From the NCBI GenBank assembly GCA_022865525.1, contig JALHSV010000435.1:1-10781 (forward strand): DNA of 10,781 bases. The letters are read 5' to 3'. The notes under the pieces were generated by a model. That model was not told the origin of the DNA and did not search any database. It worked only from the letters and a program-made list of their open reading frames with translations. Position 1 is the stretch's first letter; the number at the start of each line of letters is the position of its first letter. Positions 1 through 6,475 of this stretch are shown piece after piece. Origin of the DNA: Thermodesulfovibrionales bacterium. Lineage in GTDB: Bacteria; Nitrospirota; Thermodesulfovibrionia; Thermodesulfovibrionales; SM23-35. A program made the position numbers and the translations under genes.

Positions 1-1
1 T

Positions 2-289
2 TATAGAATCGCCTATCAACATTTTGAAGAATATGAAAAGATCTATCCGGAACGGTATGAAGAGGAGTATGGATATTTCAGAAAGATCATCACCGCCACC
101 ATTTGCAAATATCTCGACTGCGGGATCATGGAAAACGGTTTCGTTTTTTCCCTATTGGTATTCAAGCTAAAAAAGGCAGCCGATAATCTGGATAAGGAAA
201 AAAGGAAAGCCAGGGATCTCTCCCTGGCTTCCATGATCACACTAGATTCAGCAGAAAAATATAGCCGCGGACCTGTTCCTTCTTGTTGA
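2..289 (+). pseudogene. IS91-family transposase remnant (N-terminal zinc-binding region), truncated and fused to unrelated sequence
   Basis: An open frame enters from the left edge and stops at TGA 287-289. The first ~47 codons read like the region just before the zinc-binding domain of IS91-type transposases: HFEEYEKIYPERYEEEYGYF followed by RKII..ICKYLDCG.MENGF. In intact family members GF is followed by a cysteine-rich segment (FARVRCxxC and further CxxC pairs) and then the HUH-type Y1 transposase domain. Here the sequence after GF (about position 145) changes to an unrelated lysine-rich tail, and no cysteine cluster or catalytic domain follows. It is therefore a non-functional relic, probably made by a deletion or rearrangement. 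The family call rests on recalled motif similarity. The true start lies outside the window. Confidence 0.6.
207..230 (-). terminator. Perfect 10-bp hairpin, terminator-like on the minus strand
   Basis: AAGCCAGGGA (207-216), loop TCTC, TCCCTGGCTT (221-230) form a perfect 10-bp stem with a 4-nt loop. Read on the minus strand the stem is followed by a U-rich tract (TTCCTTTTTTCC), as in an intrinsic terminator. No convincing minus-strand gene ends here. It may be a leftover from the sequence joined to the transposase fragment, or a small palindromic repeat. Confidence 0.45.
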
Positions 290-323
290 CCTTGATTTGT
301 TATATAAATGACATGATAGCCAT

Positions 324-336
324 GGACAACTTGTCC
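324..336. repeat. Short palindrome overlapping the putative kinase-operon promoter
   Basis: GGACAA-C-TTGTCC is a perfect 6+1+6 palindrome. Its right half coincides with the proposed -35 box at 331-336, so it could be an operator. Perfect palindromes of this size also occur by chance, and no regulator gene is adjacent. Confidence 0.25.
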
Positions 337-360
337 GCTGTAAGCATTACAAAGTATAAA
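331..360 (+). promoter_or_regulatory. Possible sigma70-type promoter for the kinase operon
   Basis: TTGTCC (331-336) is followed after 18 nt by TATAAA (355-360). These are moderate matches to the -35 and -10 consensus in an AT-rich stretch 209 bp before the first kinase start. It is the best candidate seen between the transposase relic and the kinases, but spacing and -35 quality are only fair. Confidence 0.3.
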
Positions 361-480
361 TAAAATGCCTTATAAATTTACTCACTCGCTTGGAGATCGT
401 GCCTCTACAGGTCTACTATAGGCCTAAATGGGTGGTGGTATGACCTTTCTTTATGGCCTGATAAAACTCTAGTGCCGACT

Positions 481-539
481 ATTGCTATTTCAATAAAAGT
501 TCCTTAAAATCCCATCATGGGAAAAAATGATTTTCCTGT
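481..539 (+). repeat. 59-bp dispersed repeat, copy A (partner at 10147-10205)
   Basis: This block aligns without gaps to 10147-10205 with 51 of 59 identical positions. Shared cores include CAATAAAA, CTTAAAATCC, ATCATGG and TGATTTTCCTGT. The right part can fold as GGAAAA-AATGA-TTTTCC (520-536). It ends 29 nt before the first kinase start codon, so it would lie in the 5' leader. The function is unknown: a mobile-element end, a regulatory leader or a shared protein-binding site are all possible. Confidence 0.75.
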
Positions 540-568
540 AGTGTAATGAGGAAAGGAGAGAAAAATCC

Positions 569-2848
569 ATGGTAGGCAACACAGTTTCCCATTACCGGAT
601 CCTCGAGAAGCTCGGTGAAGGGGGCATGGGTGTCGTCTACAAGGCCGAGGACACGAAACTCAAGCGCACCGTGGCCCTCAAGTTTCTGCCGTCCCATCTT
701 ACAAAAAATGATACCGATAAAGCCCGGTTTCTTCATGAAGCCCAGGTAGCCGCTGTGTTAAATCACAACAATGTCTGTACCATTCATGAAATTCACGATG
801 AAGGCGAGAATCCTTTCATTGTCATGGAATATGTGGAGGGGAAGACGCTGCGGGACATTATTGCCAGTATAGGGGCGAAGCATTCCGGGGATGATATTGG
901 AAAGAGTGATAGGATTCGTCCTGGGAATGCTTCGCCCCTAAAAATCCTCGATGTGATTGATTATTCCATCCAAATCGCCGAGGCATTGAAAGCTGCCCAC
1001 AAAAAAAGCATTGTGCACCGGGATATCAAATCTGAAAACATCATGGTCACGGAAACCGGGCAGGTGAAGGTCATGGATTTTGGGCTGGCTAAACTGGCAG
1101 GTCCATCGCAATTGACAAAGACAGGTACGACGCTGGGTACGGTTTCTTATATGTCACCAGAGCAGGCCCGGGGGGAAGAAGTCGATCACCGAACAGACAT
1201 CTGGTCATTAGGAGTGATTTTGTATGAAATGCTGACCGGGCAATTGCCATTTAAAGGAGAATATGAGCAGGCGGTTATCTATTCCATTTTGAATGAAAAT
1301 CCGGAGCAAATAACATCTTCACGGTCTGACATCCATAAAAGCTTAAATAAGGTGGTGAAAAAAGCGCTCGAGAAAGATCCCGGCAAACGCTATCCGAATG
1401 CCGGTTCTCTGATCAAAGATCTGAAATCCTCAGGAAAAATCTCTTCAAAACTTCCATCCGAAGAGGAGTCCATCCCTTCGATTGCCGTGCTTCCCTTCCG
1501 GGATATGAGTCCCCAGAAAGACCAGGATTATTTTTGCGAGGGAATGGCGGAAGAGCTAATCAATGCTCTCACTCATATTAAAGGGATGAAGGTAGCAGCC
1601 CGGACTTCGGCTTTCCAGTTTAAGGCTGTTGATCTGGATGTCCGCAGGATCGGTGAAGAGCTTGGGGTTAAAACAATTCTCGAGGGAAGTGTCCGGAAAG
1701 CGGGAAACCGGCTCCGCATCACGGCACAGCTTGTCAAAGCAGAGGATGGATACCATTTGTGGTCAGAGAAGTATGACCGCGATTTAGAGGACATATTTGC
1801 CATACAGGATGAAATCTCTTTAAAAATTGTGGAAAATTTAAAGGTTACGCTCCTGGAAAAAGATAAGGCTAAACTCTTGAGGCGTTATACCGAAGACCAG
1901 GAGGCTTATGATCTTTATCTGAAAGGCCGCTACTTCTGGAACAGACGCTATGAAGGGGGCTTGCAAAAAGCAATAGAGTATTTTAACCAAACCATTAAAA
2001 AAGATACCTCACATGCTCCCGCCTACTCGGGGATAGCCGATTCCCTGAGTATACTCGGTTTATTCTGGCTCCGGCCCAGAGATGTTTTTCCCAGGGCAAA
2101 ATCAGCTGCCCAAAAAGCCATCGAAATCGATGAAACTCTGGCAGAAGGGCATGCCTCTCTGGGCTGGATTTTATTTATGTATGATTGGGATTGGACAGCC
2201 GCTGAAAGAAAATTTAAGCGGGCTATAGAACTTGACCCCCGCTATGCGTTAAATCATATGTGGTATGCCGTATTTTTAAGCCAGATGGGACGGGTTGAAG
2301 AAGCAATGGTACATAGTAAGAGGGCTCTGGGGCTCGAGCCCGTTTCCCTCATTATTAATGCTTGTTCTGCACTCGTTCTTTGGACTAACAGGCAGTATGG
2401 CGAAGCTATCAAACAGGGTGTGAAGGCAGTTGAAATGGATCCGAATTTTTTGCTTTCCTATTGGTATCTGTCTTTAGGATACAACAGCAAAGGAATGTGG
2501 AAAGAATGTATTTCTGCCCTGGAGAAAACAGTCGTCCTGTCTGGTGACAGTCCTTTTTTTTTAGGGGCTATTGGGCATGCTTATGCAAAGTCAGGACAAA
2601 AGAAAAAGGCACAAGAAATTCTTTGCCGGCTTAAAGAATTATCAAAAACAAAATACAACTCCCCAATTAATGAGGCTTTGATTTTTTTGGGACTGGACGA
2701 GAAAGATCAAATGTTCGAATACCTGGAGAAAGCCTATAATGAAAGATCATTTATGATTCCTAGTCTCAAGGTCGCTCCGGCATATGACAGCGTCCGCCAG
2801 GATCCAAGATATTTAGAATTATTAAAAAAAATTGGATTAGATAAATGA
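569..2848 (+). CDS. Ser/Thr protein kinase with TolB-like domain and TPR tail, apparently soluble
   Basis: This is a Hanks-type protein kinase of 759 residues that would transfer ATP gamma-phosphate to Ser/Thr. The P-loop GEGGMGVV is at residues 16-23, catalytic Lys38 is in VALKFL, and the alpha-C Glu is near E57. HRD is at 150-152 with Asn157, DFG at 170-172, and the activation segment ends in SPEQ. A hydrophilic linker (~285-303) contains no membrane segment. Next comes a TolB-like domain (~304-430) starting SIAVLPF.DMS and containing EGSVRK, then TPR-type repeats (~445-740) for protein contacts. Residues 101-124 are encoded by a palindromic repeat and are absent from the neighbouring paralogue. 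The start is set by AAGGAG at 553-558, ten nt before ATG. The stop overlaps the next kinase start (ATGA), so the two are likely co-translated. Substrates are unknown. Confidence 0.93.
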   Translation: MVGNTVSHYRILEKLGEGGMGVVYKAEDTKLKRTVALKFLPSHLTKNDTDKARFLHEAQVAAVLNHNNVCTIHEIHDEGENPFIVMEYVEGKTLRDIIASIGAKHSGDDIGKSDRIRPGNASPLKILDVIDYSIQIAEALKAAHKKSIVHRDIKSENIMVTETGQVKVMDFGLAKLAGPSQLTKTGTTLGTVSYMSPEQARGEEVDHRTDIWSLGVILYEMLTGQLPFKGEYEQAVIYSILNENPEQITSSRSDIHKSLNKVVKKALEKDPGKRYPNAGSLIKDLKSSGKISSKLPSEEESIPSIAVLPFRDMSPQKDQDYFCEGMAEELINALTHIKGMKVAARTSAFQFKAVDLDVRRIGEELGVKTILEGSVRKAGNRLRITAQLVKAEDGYHLWSEKYDRDLEDIFAIQDEISLKIVENLKVTLLEKDKAKLLRRYTEDQEAYDLYLKGRYFWNRRYEGGLQKAIEYFNQTIKKDTSHAPAYSGIADSLSILGLFWLRPRDVFPRAKSAAQKAIEIDETLAEGHASLGWILFMYDWDWTAAERKFKRAIELDPRYALNHMWYAVFLSQMGRVEEAMVHSKRALGLEPVSLIINACSALVLWTNRQYGEAIKQGVKAVEMDPNFLLSYWYLSLGYNSKGMWKECISALEKTVVLSGDSPFFLGAIGHAYAKSGQKKKAQEILCRLKELSKTKYNSPINEALIFLGLDEKDQMFEYLEKAYNERSFMIPSLKVAPAYDSVRQDPRYLELLKKIGLDK
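870..940. repeat. Palindromic element inserted in frame in the kinase coding sequence
   Basis: TAGGGGCGAAGCATTCC (870-886) and its exact reverse complement (924-940) form a perfect 17-bp stem around a 37-nt centre, which contains a small AGGA-TTCG-TCCT hairpin (911-922). The 71-nt element specifies residues 101-124 of the first kinase, between the alpha-D region and the HRD loop. The downstream paralogue runs directly from LKEKIAQ to PLPITEV at this place and has nothing equivalent. An added length of about 72 nt keeps the frame. This resembles in principle the Rickettsia palindromic elements found inside genes. Confidence 0.85.
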
Positions 2849-5217
2849 TAGGCAAAACAATTTCCCACTACAAGATCCTTGAAAAGCTCGGTGAGGGGGG
2901 CATGGGTGTCGTCTACAAGGCCGAGGATATTAAATTAAAACGTATTGTTGCTCTGAAATTTTTGTCACCCCAAATCCTCAAGAATAAGGAAGAAAAAACC
3001 CGGTTTTTGAATGAAGCCCATGCAGCCGCTGCCATAAATCACCCCCACGTCACTACTATCTTTGAAATAGATAAACATGAAGATCAAACCTATATCTCCA
3101 TGGAATACGTAGAAGGTCAAACCTTAAAAGAGAAAATTGCTCAGCGCCCATTGCCAATCACCGAGGTTATCAAATTATCGATCCAAATCTGTGAGGGACT
3201 ACAACAGGCCCATGAAGAGGGTATCATACACCGGGATATCAAAAGTGCCAATATCATGGTTACCCGTAAAGGGCAAGTAAAAATCATGGATTTTGGCCTG
3301 GCCAAGTTGCGTGTAGGGGCGAATGACTATTCGCCCTCCATTACCAAAATTGGTACCACCATGGGCACAGCCGGTTACATGTCTCCGGAGCAGTCAATGG
3401 GCAAAGAGGTGGATTTTCGCACCGATATCTGGTCTCTGGGTATTATCTTATACGAAATGATATCCGGGGAACTCCCCTTTAAAGGGGACTACGAACAGGC
3501 CCTTATCTATGCCATATTAAATGAGAAGCCAAAACCACTGACTGAACTCCGGCCGGAAACACCAACCGAACTCTGGCAACTGATTGAGAAATCCCTGGCC
3601 AAAGAACCGGACAACCGTTTTCAGGAGGTAACCGGATTGCTGAGTGGTCTGGAATCCATAAAAGACAGAACTGTTTCCGAGAAGGGTATCCACATCAGAG
3701 ATACTGCCCGGAAAACATCCCGGTTGCTGCTGCCGACTATGATCATTGTCGTAATCCTGGCCATCTTAATCGGAGGATACATTTTATTCAAAGGCAAACC
3801 TTCCACACCAGAACCCATCTCAAAAACAATCACTCAGAGCTCCTGGAAAAATTCCATTGCCGTGCTTCCCTTTGCGGATTTAAGCTCAAAAAAAGACCAG
3901 GAATATTTCTGTGATGGCATGACCGAGGACATCATCACCAAACTGACCCATATCCAGGAACTAAAAGTGATTTCGCGCACTTCAGTCATGCGTTATAAAA
4001 ATACCAAAAAAGATATTAAACAAATAGGAAAAGAATTAGGTGTGTCTACAATATTAGAAGGAAGTCTCCGTAAAGAACAGGATAACATCCGGGTCTCGGC
4101 CCAGCTGATCAATATTGAGGACGGCTTTCACCTCTGGGCTGAAACCTTTGACCGAAAATTGGAAAGTATTTTTAAGGTGCAGGAGAACATATCCAAATCC
4201 ATAGCCCAGGCCTTACGGTTGCAGTTTTCACCGGAAATCTTGAAAACAGAAAAACCAGAGGATATTGAATCATACGAATATTTACTAAAGGCCAGTCAGT
4301 TGAACACCTCCTATGTCATCACAAAACAAGAGGAGGATTTTATTAAAGCCAAAAACCTGCTGAACAAGGCTCTGGAAATTGATCCCAATAACGCCCTGAC
4401 CTATTCTAGTTTGGCATGGAGTCATCAACAACATTACGAAATAACCGGCAACAAAGAAGATCCCCATCAGGTAGAAATACATATAAAGAAAGCCTATCAA
4501 TTAAATCCGGATTTGGCAATTACCAACCTGGGAATGGCCTGGCTTTACTACCTTAAAGGAGATCACCAGCATACCAGCCAGTTCTTAAACAAAGTCACCC
4601 AATTAAACCCCAATAGCGCCGAAGGGAATCATGTCATCGGTTTAATCCTTTATCGGGTTGGACTGGAAGAAAAAGCCCTAAAATATTTAATTAAAGCCAT
4701 TGAGCTCAATCCTCTCTATGTATATACACCCGTGGTTCTGGCCCGGTGTTATATGGAAATGGGAGCCTGGGAAAAAGCCGCTATCCAGTATAAAAAGGTC
4801 CTGGCATTGGATCCCGACGACGCCGGGTACCATCTATGGTATTCCTATTCGCTCATTTTACTTTCACAATACCAGAAGGCCGAACAGGAGGTAAAAATCG
4901 CCGAAATACTGGATGGGCAAAATCCAGATATCTGGAGTTACAGGGCTTTGCTCTATGCAATAAAAGGTGAAAAAGAACTGGCATTGAGAACCATGAAGGA
5001 ACCTTACGACAAAGTGTATGCCCAACTGGGAATGAAAGAGGAAGCTTTTGGAGCCCTCGAACAAAGCATGAAAAAAAATCCCAGGGTTCATTCCTACCTC
5101 CACCTGTTGAATAATCCCTGTTACGACAAGCTTCGCGATGATCCCCGTTTCCAAAAGATTTTAGATCAGAAGAAAAAAATATACCAAGAAAGACAGAAAA
5201 TCTTCAAAGACCTATAA
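2845..5217 (+). CDS. Ser/Thr protein kinase, membrane-anchored, with TolB-like domain and TPR tail
   Basis: This 790-residue paralogue of the upstream kinase opens almost identically (M.G.T.SHY.ILEKLGEGG). It has the P-loop at 16-23, Lys38, HRD at 129-131, Asn136, DFG at 149-151 and the SPEQ motif. Unlike its partner it has one strong hydrophobic helix (~294-316, rich in I, V, L) after the kinase domain. The kinase should therefore face the cytoplasm, with the TolB-like domain (~337-455, SIAVLPFADLS) and TPR repeats (~470-760) outside the membrane. The activation loop contains about five extra residues (within VGANDYSPS, 157-165) coming from a short palindrome. The start ATG shares ATGA with the upstream stop and lacks a strong Shine-Dalgarno, so translational coupling is likely. 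No convincing terminator follows. Ligand and substrates are unknown. Confidence 0.93.
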   Translation: MIGKTISHYKILEKLGEGGMGVVYKAEDIKLKRIVALKFLSPQILKNKEEKTRFLNEAHAAAAINHPHVTTIFEIDKHEDQTYISMEYVEGQTLKEKIAQRPLPITEVIKLSIQICEGLQQAHEEGIIHRDIKSANIMVTRKGQVKIMDFGLAKLRVGANDYSPSITKIGTTMGTAGYMSPEQSMGKEVDFRTDIWSLGIILYEMISGELPFKGDYEQALIYAILNEKPKPLTELRPETPTELWQLIEKSLAKEPDNRFQEVTGLLSGLESIKDRTVSEKGIHIRDTARKTSRLLLPTMIIVVILAILIGGYILFKGKPSTPEPISKTITQSSWKNSIAVLPFADLSSKKDQEYFCDGMTEDIITKLTHIQELKVISRTSVMRYKNTKKDIKQIGKELGVSTILEGSLRKEQDNIRVSAQLINIEDGFHLWAETFDRKLESIFKVQENISKSIAQALRLQFSPEILKTEKPEDIESYEYLLKASQLNTSYVITKQEEDFIKAKNLLNKALEIDPNNALTYSSLAWSHQQHYEITGNKEDPHQVEIHIKKAYQLNPDLAITNLGMAWLYYLKGDHQHTSQFLNKVTQLNPNSAEGNHVIGLILYRVGLEEKALKYLIKAIELNPLYVYTPVVLARCYMEMGAWEKAAIQYKKVLALDPDDAGYHLWYSYSLILLSQYQKAEQEVKIAEILDGQNPDIWSYRALLYAIKGEKELALRTMKEPYDKVYAQLGMKEEAFGALEQSMKKNPRVHSYLHLLNNPCYDKLRDDPRFQKILDQKKKIYQERQKIFKDL
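3315..3338. repeat. Short palindromic element in the activation-loop codons of the second kinase
   Basis: GGGCGAAT (3317-3324), loop GACT, ATTCGCCC (3329-3336) give a perfect 8-bp stem, preceded by TA and a further G so that the left edge reads TAGGGGCGAA. This is the same ten-base edge as the larger element in the first kinase. It encodes most of VGANDYSPS between DFG-LAKL and the GTT.GT segment, where the first kinase is about five residues shorter. Confidence 0.7.
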
Positions 5218-5276
5218 TCACTATTTTACAAATTCTTTAAAAATGATATTAAAAGGCCCCACCTAGAAAGGCTGGA

Positions 5277-6255
5277 TCAAGTGAATTTTATTTTCTTCCA
5301 GATTTTGACCAATGAAAAAGACGAAACTGCAGCCACGATTGAAGTGATTGTGGCGGCCAGTGTATTTGAATAGAGCCAGAATCCAATGGAAAATAGAATA
5401 CTGTAGACGGCAACTATGCCCAGAAAAGCACCCAGGATACCGGATGGTACATCCCACTTTTCTCGAAGAAACTCATCCATGCCTTCTTCTGATTGGGAAG
5501 CCTCCCGGAGAATTTTTCTCCAACCCGGTCCGCCAGGACTGACTGTTCGGTAAAATCTCAAAAGGGTTTTTTTATCGGTGGGCCTAGTTAAAAGGGTAAC
5601 CAAAACCCACCCCACAGTAGTGATCAAAACAACTATAATGAGCCTCTGCCATTCATTCAATTCTGGCAATCCGGTGCTGGCATGAACAAACTCAAAGTAA
5701 ATCGCTACCAGTAAGGAAATGATCATGGCAGCCAGTTCACTGGCCGCATTTATTCGCCACCAGAACCAGCGTAGCAAAAACAACAATCCGGTTCCGGCCC
5801 CGATCTGGAGGAGAATATGGAAGGCCTGCAGGGCATTTTGCAGTAAAAGTGCAACCATGGCAGCCAGGGCCATTAACCCAATAATGGAAATCCGGCCCAC
5901 CCTGACCAGTTGTTTTTCCGGGGGGGTTCTTTCCGATGAACCTCCGGTAAAAATCATTGACGATATAAGAAGCCCCCCAATTGAGATGGGTGGAAATGGT
6001 TGACATGAAGGCAGCGATTAATGAGGCAATCACCAATCCCAGCAGCCCGGCGGGGAGGCCGTATGTACCGGTGAAGGAACCGTTAGTGGTGGCAAAGGGA
6101 GTGATGCCGCTGAACTCCCTGCAGGCCTGCAGCCGCATGCCACATTTGCTCAGGTCAGACTTGATGGTATCCACGGTATGAAAGATCGCCTCCAGCCGCT
6201 CCTGGTTGCCATTAATTTTTTTTGATGTAGGTGTTGATGCGACAATAACTGTCAT
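5277..6255 (-). pseudogene. Sodium:solute symporter (SSS family) C-terminal half, 5' chimeric and frameshifted
   Basis: SSS similarity begins near 6057 at LPAGLLGLVIASLIAAFMST and continues STHLNWGASYIVNDFYRRF, a typical SSS core segment. It then continues in another frame (RVGRISIIGLMALAA, LLLQNALQAFHILLQIGAGT, RWFWWRINA) to TGA at 5277-5279, with several further hydrophobic helices. The frame change falls at seven G (seven C on the coding strand) at 5920-5926. One base fewer would give RFIGKNPPEKQLVRVGR, as expected for the family. Only about 260 of the usual 500-600 residues are present. The first ~66 codons (from MTVIVASTPTS) are not symporter-like. The segment TIKSDLSKCGMRLQ faintly recalls PilW-type pilins, but this is weak. 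ATG 6255 follows AAGGAG by 6 nt; the in-frame ATG at 6276 lacks such a site. Non-functional as a transporter. Confidence 0.75.
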
Positions 6256-6261
6256 TTTATT

Positions 6262-6267
6262 CTCCTT
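6262..6267 (-). promoter_or_regulatory. Ribosome binding site selecting the 6255 start
   Basis: AAGGAG on the minus strand lies 6 nt before ATG at 6255-6253. It decides for this start (MTVIVAS) over the in-frame ATG at 6276. Confidence 0.6.
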
Positions 6268-6313
6268 GCCTGCCATTTCAGGTCAGGACTTTGATTAATT
6301 TATAAAAACTCAG

Positions 6314-6350
6314 AAAGAAAAAGGGGCGACCAGTAAAAACCAGCCGCCCC
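6314..6350 (-). terminator. Intrinsic terminator of the minus-strand nuclease/ATPase operon
   Basis: On the minus strand GGGGCG and CGCCCC (6345-6350 and 6323-6328 in plus coordinates) can pair around a 16-nt loop and are followed directly by TTTTTCTTT. It starts 12 bp after the stop of the 26-residue ORF, so it closes the operon that begins at 8402. It also separates that operon from the chimeric symporter at 6255. Confidence 0.7.
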
Positions 6351-6361
6351 ACAAAGCGTGA

Positions 6362-6442
6362 TCATCCGGCATGGTCCCGTTGGTCTATCAGTTCGATGAC
6401 CAACGGCAGCAGTACCAAGATGAACTTCAGAAATTTTGACAT
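6362..6442 (-). CDS. 26-residue membrane peptide, last gene of the operon
   Basis: The ATG at 6442-6440 is preceded by GGGAGGTG a few bases upstream on the minus strand, and the frame ends at TGA 6364-6362. The peptide begins MSKFLKFILVLLPLVIELI and ends DQRDHAG: a lysine-bearing N-terminus, one hydrophobic stretch of about 15 residues, and a charged tail. It lies 33 nt after the ATPase-like gene and just before a terminator, so it is positioned as a true operon member. Small membrane peptides occur in phages (holin-like, lysis or toxin roles), in toxin-antitoxin systems and as subunits of membrane complexes. Nothing here decides between these. The Shine-Dalgarno lies in a small CACC-GGGA-GGTG hairpin that might limit translation. 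Confidence 0.55.
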   Translation of the reverse strand: MSKFLKFILVLLPLVIELIDQRDHAG

Positions 6443-6475
6443 ACGCACCTCCCGGTGGGGAGTAGCGATATATTT

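Noticed and set aside
4864..5154. 96-codon minus-strand open frame in the second kinase
   Set aside because: It is antisense to the conserved TPR tail of the kinase, with no ribosome binding site or recognisable domain.
5277..5957. Treating the minus-strand frame starting at MIFTGG as an intact gene
   Set aside because: Its first residues are the out-of-frame reading of the VNDFYRRF segment. Family-like sequence upstream in the other frame shows that it is the 3' part of a frameshifted gene.
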